NCBI GenBank assembly: GCA_903904815.1
Contig: CAIVDU010000107.1
Coordinates: 1 to 64,000, forward strand
Source: an uncultured Armatimonadota bacterium
GTDB lineage: Bacteria; Armatimonadota; Fimbriimonadia; Fimbriimonadales; Fimbriimonadaceae
Length of the DNA: 64,000 nucleotides
Direction of reading: 5' to 3'
The notes below the pieces were generated by a model, which made no database searches, was not told the DNA's origin, and saw only the letters and a program-made list of their open reading frames with translations. A program made the position numbers and the translations under genes. This document shows, piece after piece, positions 62,528-64,000 of this stretch; the stretch's first letter is position 1, and each line of letters begins with the position of its first letter.

Positions 62528-62539
62528 TTCTTTAAAGAA
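62528..62539. promoter_or_regulatory. Candidate operator of the GntR/LacI-type regulator
   Basis: TTCTTTAAAGAA is a perfect 12-bp palindrome ending 17 bp upstream of the regulator's start codon. I did not notice a second copy elsewhere in the window. Confidence 0.4.
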
Positions 62540-63238
62540 GTCCGCACGGCGAGGAAAAATCCCCCCGCTAGTCTCGGCGTTGAGTCTGGTCAAACTTCCT
62601 AAGCTCGGGCTGCCAAAATCCCTTCGGCCGCTTTGTCTCGGGACATTGAGCGACATATCGTAGCACTGTTAAGCTTCCTTAACCGCGCCGGTATGGCGAA
62701 ATTTGTCGCAACTCCCATGTGTACAGAACAAAAGCCATGCCAATTCCTAAGACTTAACTCAGCCGGGGCCCCATTCCCAAATAAGAAGGAAACTCCGTCT
62801 CCAGTTGAGGGTTCAGCAATGATTCAACTGTCGCGGTCGCCGCTTTTCAAGGGGGAAGTGCGCTAGAGATTTCAAAGGAAGCGAATGACGCAAAAGGGAA
62901 CGATCCCAACGATCTCGGTCGAGGTTTCCAGCCATTTCTCGTCTCTCCGGTTAAAGGGGGAGGAGCGGCTGAGAATCGCGATTTCAATCAATACCCCGTC
63001 CACCCCTTGAGAGTAAGCCAGATCACGTTTTAGTGAACCAAAGAACCCCTTTTGGACAGTCGAGTCTTCCATTGTATCGTCCAAATCGTGAAACTCCAAG
63101 CCATGAGCCAACTATTTGGCCCCTTATCGCTTCGAAAACGGAATCCTTTATAGACTGTTTAAGTGGGCCGCTTCGAAAATCGAAACCATAGCTAGACGGC
63201 TATGAGACGGAGTCTAGTAGAGTTGGAAGATGCACGCA
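62540..63238. other. 700-base intergenic stretch
   Basis: No gene is convincing here. It holds TTTGGAC/GTCCAAA (63051-63085), a pair of related segments around 62848 and 62949 (each with an AAGGGGGA core), and just before the SMP-30-like gene CTAGAC/GTCTAG (63192-63217) with a direct repeat AGACGG/AGACGG spaced 11 bp. The last may be an operator. GGAAG at 63225-63229 is the ribosome site of the next gene. Confidence 0.4.
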
Positions 63239-64000
63239 ATGCAGCTTGTTTGGGCCTCCCTCGCCGTATTGGCGCTTCACTCGCAAAGCGACCCTTCCCT
63301 GACGGCGCCTGGAGCGACGCTTCAAAAGTTGGGCGACGGGTACTCGTTTACGGAGGGCCCGGTGGCAGACCATCACGGCAACGTGTTCTTCACCGATCAG
63401 CCAAACGACCGGATCATGAAGTGGAGCATCGATGGAACCACCACCGAGTGGCTCAAGCCAGCAGGCCGTTCGAACGGTATGTGGTTTGACCATCAGGGAA
63501 ATCTCATCTCGTGCGCCGATGATCTCAACGAACTTTGGTCGATTTCTACTTCCAAAAAGGTCAGCGTGTTGGTAAAAGAGTTTCAAGGCAAGCTCTTGAA
63601 CGGCCCAAACGATGTTTGGGTGCGGCCCGACGGCGGTATGTACATTACAGATCCGCTCTATAAGCGCCCTTACTGGAAGCGAGATCCGGCAATGCAGCAG
63701 CCTGGTCAATTCGTGTACTTCCTTTCACCGGATCGAAAAACGCTGAAGCCAGTGGCGATCGACCTCAATACACCCAACGGCATCATCGGAACACCCGATG
63801 GCAAGACGCTTTACGTCGCTGATATTGGCGCGAACGTTACTTTTCGGTACAAGATCCACCCAGACGGCTCACTCACCGACAAGACCGCGTTCTGTCCGAT
63901 GGGCTCAGACGGAATGACCATGGACGAGAAGGGCGATATTTACTGCAGTAACCAGGGAGTCACCGCATTCGACCCTAACGGCAAGCGCCTGTTCCACGTA
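63239..64000 (+). CDS. SMP-30/gluconolactonase-like secreted protein (3' end outside window)
   Basis: The open frame runs to the window end without a stop. It starts with a signal-like MQLVWASLAVLALHSQS. It then shows the SMP-30/LRE propeller pattern: YSFTEGPVADHHGNVFFTDQ, GRSNGMWFDHQGNL, LLNGPNDVWVRPDGGMYITD, NTPNGIIGTPDGKTLYVADI and GSDGMTMDEKGDIYCSNQG; E, N and D residues in these segments bind the catalytic divalent metal. Such enzymes hydrolyse aldonolactones. ATG 63239 has GGAAG nine bases upstream; ATG 63230 is too close to that site. About 254 residues are visible. Confidence 0.88.
   Translation, partial: MQLVWASLAVLALHSQSDPSLTAPGATLQKLGDGYSFTEGPVADHHGNVFFTDQPNDRIMKWSIDGTTTEWLKPAGRSNGMWFDHQGNLISCADDLNELWSISTSKKVSVLVKEFQGKLLNGPNDVWVRPDGGMYITDPLYKRPYWKRDPAMQQPGQFVYFLSPDRKTLKPVAIDLNTPNGIIGTPDGKTLYVADIGANVTFRYKIHPDGSLTDKTAFCPMGSDGMTMDEKGDIYCSNQGVTAFDPNGKRLFHV

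Noticed and set aside
62872-63111. 79-codon minus-strand ORF in the last intergenic region
   Set aside because: No ribosome site and no protein-like pattern; it contains the arms of an inverted repeat.

Overview
The window looks like a chromosomal stretch of a free-living Gram-negative-type bacterium, most likely Armatimonadota (Fimbriimonas-like). This is an inference. It rests on the prepilin-like protein at 58151-59020, whose N-terminus and DNA-thin C-terminal 'DG' motif are of a type very common in that phylum, on the DUF1549/DUF1553 plus DUF1501 pair shared by Planctomycetes and Armatimonadota, and on the many secreted proteins and long PAS sensors. Coding density is high. I see no rRNA, CRISPR array, insertion sequence, phage gene or replication origin.

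Layout. 1-6.9 kb (minus): a cupredoxin-like secreted protein, then three orphan sensor histidine kinases, the last two being tandem paralogues. 7-11.5 kb (plus): a cytochrome-like DUF1549/DUF1553 protein followed by a DUF1501 protein. 11.5-16.5 kb: a secreted protein of unknown family, a YncE-like beta-propeller with its own terminator, a threonine-aldolase-like PLP enzyme and a TIM-barrel sugar isomerase/epimerase-like protein. 16.6-18.9 kb: a protealysin-like M4 protease, an emfourin-like inhibitor 4 bp downstream, and a secreted NlpC/P60-like protein. 19-21.4 kb: a hybrid histidine kinase. 21.5-26.1 kb (minus): an overlapping ImuB-like / DnaE2-like mutagenic repair pair. 26.1-27.5 kb: a non-coding-rich stretch with two terminators, a small ORF or RNA, tRNA-Leu(UAG) and tRNA-Tyr(GUA).

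27.5-33.1 kb: a secreted unknown protein, a membrane protein overlapping LemA, a GNAT acetyltransferase, a Gly-Pro-rich protein and a TraB/GumN protein. 33.1-40.5 kb is a signalling block: two PAS-GGDEF diguanylate cyclases flanking a chemoreceptor whose sensor domain resembles that of the hybrid kinase at 19 kb. 40.5-49.9 kb is a glycoside cluster with GH3, a LacI regulator, GH2 and a YicI-like GH31. Together these activities fit trimming of xyloglucan side chains and backbone.

50-52 kb: a SulP transporter under an ArsR-type repressor with a clear palindromic operator. 52.1-57.5 kb: small and secreted unknowns, an AraC regulator divergent from a RutE-like nitroreductase, and a sialate O-acetylesterase. 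57.6-60.5 kb: mntR, a prepilin-like gene and mntH, with related inverted-repeat boxes upstream of mntR and mntH. 60.5-62.5 kb: a GntR/LacI-type chimeric regulator with a class II aldolase. 63.2 kb to the end: the start of an SMP-30/gluconolactonase-like secreted protein, cut by the window edge.

Across the window a dispersed intergenic element of about 80 bp occurs at 30.84, 53.51 and 55.39 kb, with partial copies at 53.47 and 44.59 kb. Several structured intergenic regions are listed separately. All functions are read from sequence recognition alone. No database search or folding program was run.
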